From Lysinibacillus sp. (lineage in GTDB: Bacteria; Bacillota; Bacilli; Bacillales_A; Planococcaceae): a stretch of 7,341 nt of DNA. The stretch is taken from NCBI GenBank assembly GCA_012735355.1, contig JAAYHP010000196.1, positions 1 to 7,341 of the forward strand. Reading direction: 5' to 3'. Within the stretch, counting starts at the first letter, position 1. The number at the start of each line of letters is the position of its first letter. The notes below the pieces were generated by a model. The model searched no databases and had not been told where the DNA came from. It saw only the letters and a list, made by a program, of their open reading frames with translations. The translations under genes and the position numbers were made by a program. This document shows positions 6,489 through 7,341 of this stretch, piece by piece.

Positions 6489-7262
6489 TTAAATGACTGT
6501 TTCTTCTCCAATATAGGCTTTAATGACATCCGGATTATTTCTTATTTCTTCCGGTGTGCCAAACCCTATTCGCTTGCCAAAATCAAGCACTGCAATATGG
6601 TCTGACAAGCTCATTACTACGCCTAGATCATGTTCAATGAGCACAACAGTCGTATTCATTACTTCATGCATATCTAAAATAAATTGGGACATCATTTCCT
6701 TTTCCGCACCGTTCATCCCTGCCATTGGTTCGTCTAGCAAAATAAGTTCCGGATTCAAGGCTAATGCTCGTCCTACCTCTACCCGTTTTTGAAGTCCATA
6801 GGCAAGGGTCCCAACAGGTTTATGTCGAATATCTTGTAATTCTAAAAACTCGATTACTTCTTCCACTTTTTCACGATGTTCAATTTCTTCCTTGGATGCC
6901 TTACCAATATAGAAGCCCCCGCTAAACATCCCAGATTTCATTAATGAGTGTCTCCCCAATTTAATATTGTCTAATACAGACATATGGGCAAACAATGCTA
7001 TATTTTGGAAGGCTCGGGCGATTCCAAGGGATGTACGTTCGTAAGGTTTCATTTTCGTTATATCTTTTCCTTTGTAGCGAATGGAGCCGCTTGTTGGTTG
7101 ATATAGTCCGCTAATGCAATTTAGCATACTTGTTTTACCTGCACCATTTGGACCAATAAGAGAAAATATTTCCCCTTTGTTTATATGATATGAAACATTA
7201 TCTAATGCTTTCACTCCTCCAAATTGTAATGATACATTTTCTATTTCTAATATTGGCTCCAA
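6489..7262 (-). CDS. livG: LivG-type ATP-binding subunit of the LIV-type ABC importer
   Basis: This 257-residue cytoplasmic ATPase is the first gene of the operon. It has Walker A GPNGAGKT (37-44), Q-loop Gln86 in ARAFQNIALF, the LivG-type degenerate signature AYGLQKR (154-160) in place of LSGGQ, Walker B LILLDEP (173-179), switch His211 in IEHD, and the C-terminal VIKAYIGEE that marks LivG proteins. The start is TTG, preceded by AAAGGGGG with a 7-nt gap; no ATG near the N-terminus gives a complete domain, since FGG at 14-16 and the preceding beta strand must be included. The stop codon TAA is embedded in the ribosome site of the ligase gene 11 bp away, implying coupled translation. It forms an ATPase pair with the LivF-type protein encoded at the far end of the operon. 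Confidence 0.94.
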   Translation of the reverse strand: MEPILEIENVSLQFGGVKALDNVSYHINKGEIFSLIGPNGAGKTSMLNCISGLYQPTSGSIRYKGKDITKMKPYERTSLGIARAFQNIALFAHMSVLDNIKLGRHSLMKSGMFSGGFYIGKASKEEIEHREKVEEVIEFLELQDIRHKPVGTLAYGLQKRVEVGRALALNPELILLDEPMAGMNGAEKEMMSQFILDMHEVMNTTVVLIEHDLGVVMSLSDHIAVLDFGKRIGFGTPEEIRNNPDVIKAYIGEETVI

Positions 7263-7341
7263 TAAAGTTCCCCCTTTAACTTTTCTACTTGAAGATATTT
7301 TGACGACGAGAAGGTTTATATATTATATTATTCGTTATTGA
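7263..7341 (-). promoter_or_regulatory. Upstream region of the transporter-ligase operon
   Basis: This 79-bp region precedes the TTG start of livG. The minus strand contains TATAAT (7322-7327) and TATAAA (7315-7320) as candidate -10 boxes. Their -35 partners would lie at or beyond the window edge, so the promoter cannot be confirmed. The ribosome site AAAGGGGG lies 7 nt before the start. I see no convincing inverted repeat that would mark an operator, and no clear catabolite (cre) or CodY box. Confidence 0.35.
7300..7329 (+). promoter_or_regulatory. Possible outward-facing promoter for a divergent gene
   Basis: On the plus strand TTGACG (7300-7305) is followed after 17-18 nt by TTATAT (7323-7328) or TATATT (7324-7329). 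This is a plausible vegetative promoter pointing off the right edge. The gene it would serve is not in the window. The AT-rich sequence makes chance -10 matches common, so confidence is modest. Confidence 0.4.

Noticed and set aside
1..7341. CRISPR array, toxin-antitoxin, phage or defence genes
   Set aside because: No regularly spaced repeats and no open frame outside the six operon genes and the tRNAs; nothing in the window supports such a system.

Overview
The window looks like AT-rich chromosomal DNA from a low-GC Gram-positive bacterium, most likely a member of the Bacillales. The evidence is strong AGGAGG-type ribosome binding sites, frequent TTG and GTG starts, a lipoprotein-type (lipobox) solute-binding protein, Rho-independent terminators, and a tRNA run (Glu-Val-Tyr-Gln) that resembles tRNA operons of that group. 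Genus and species cannot be read from the sequence. All genes lie on the minus strand, so transcription runs from right to left.

Right to middle (7262 to 478) is one six-gene operon: livG-type ATPase (TTG start), a 640-residue AMP-forming acyl-CoA ligase, livH-type permease, livM-type permease (GTG start), a lipoprotein substrate-binding protein (TTG start), and livF-type ATPase. The five transport genes make a complete branched-chain amino acid (HAAT/LIV)-type ABC importer. The ligase sits between livG and livH, is tightly spaced to the first and overlaps the second by 26 bp. The simplest reading is that the importer carries a carboxylic acid (fatty, aryl or dicarboxylic) and that the ligase turns it into a CoA thioester on entry, rather than the importer serving leucine, isoleucine or valine. 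This is an inference from gene context and protein family.

Two Rho-independent terminators frame the last gene. One (1287-1314) lies between the binding-protein gene and livF and should reduce livF expression relative to the upstream genes. The other (411-458) ends the operon. Directly after it comes a near-consensus promoter (363-391) with a perfect hairpin at the expected transcription start, driving a tRNA operon: tRNA-Glu (no encoded CCA), tRNA-Val, tRNA-Tyr and a tRNA-Gln cut by the left window edge.

The right edge (7263-7341) is a short AT-rich upstream region. It has a plausible outward-facing promoter on the plus strand, suggesting a divergent gene outside the window. No mobile element, CRISPR array or phage gene is visible. 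The most interesting points are the transporter-ligase coupling, the altered ATP-binding loop of the ligase (Ser-Gly replaced by Ala-Ala), the internal terminator before livF, and the hairpin at the start of the tRNA transcript.
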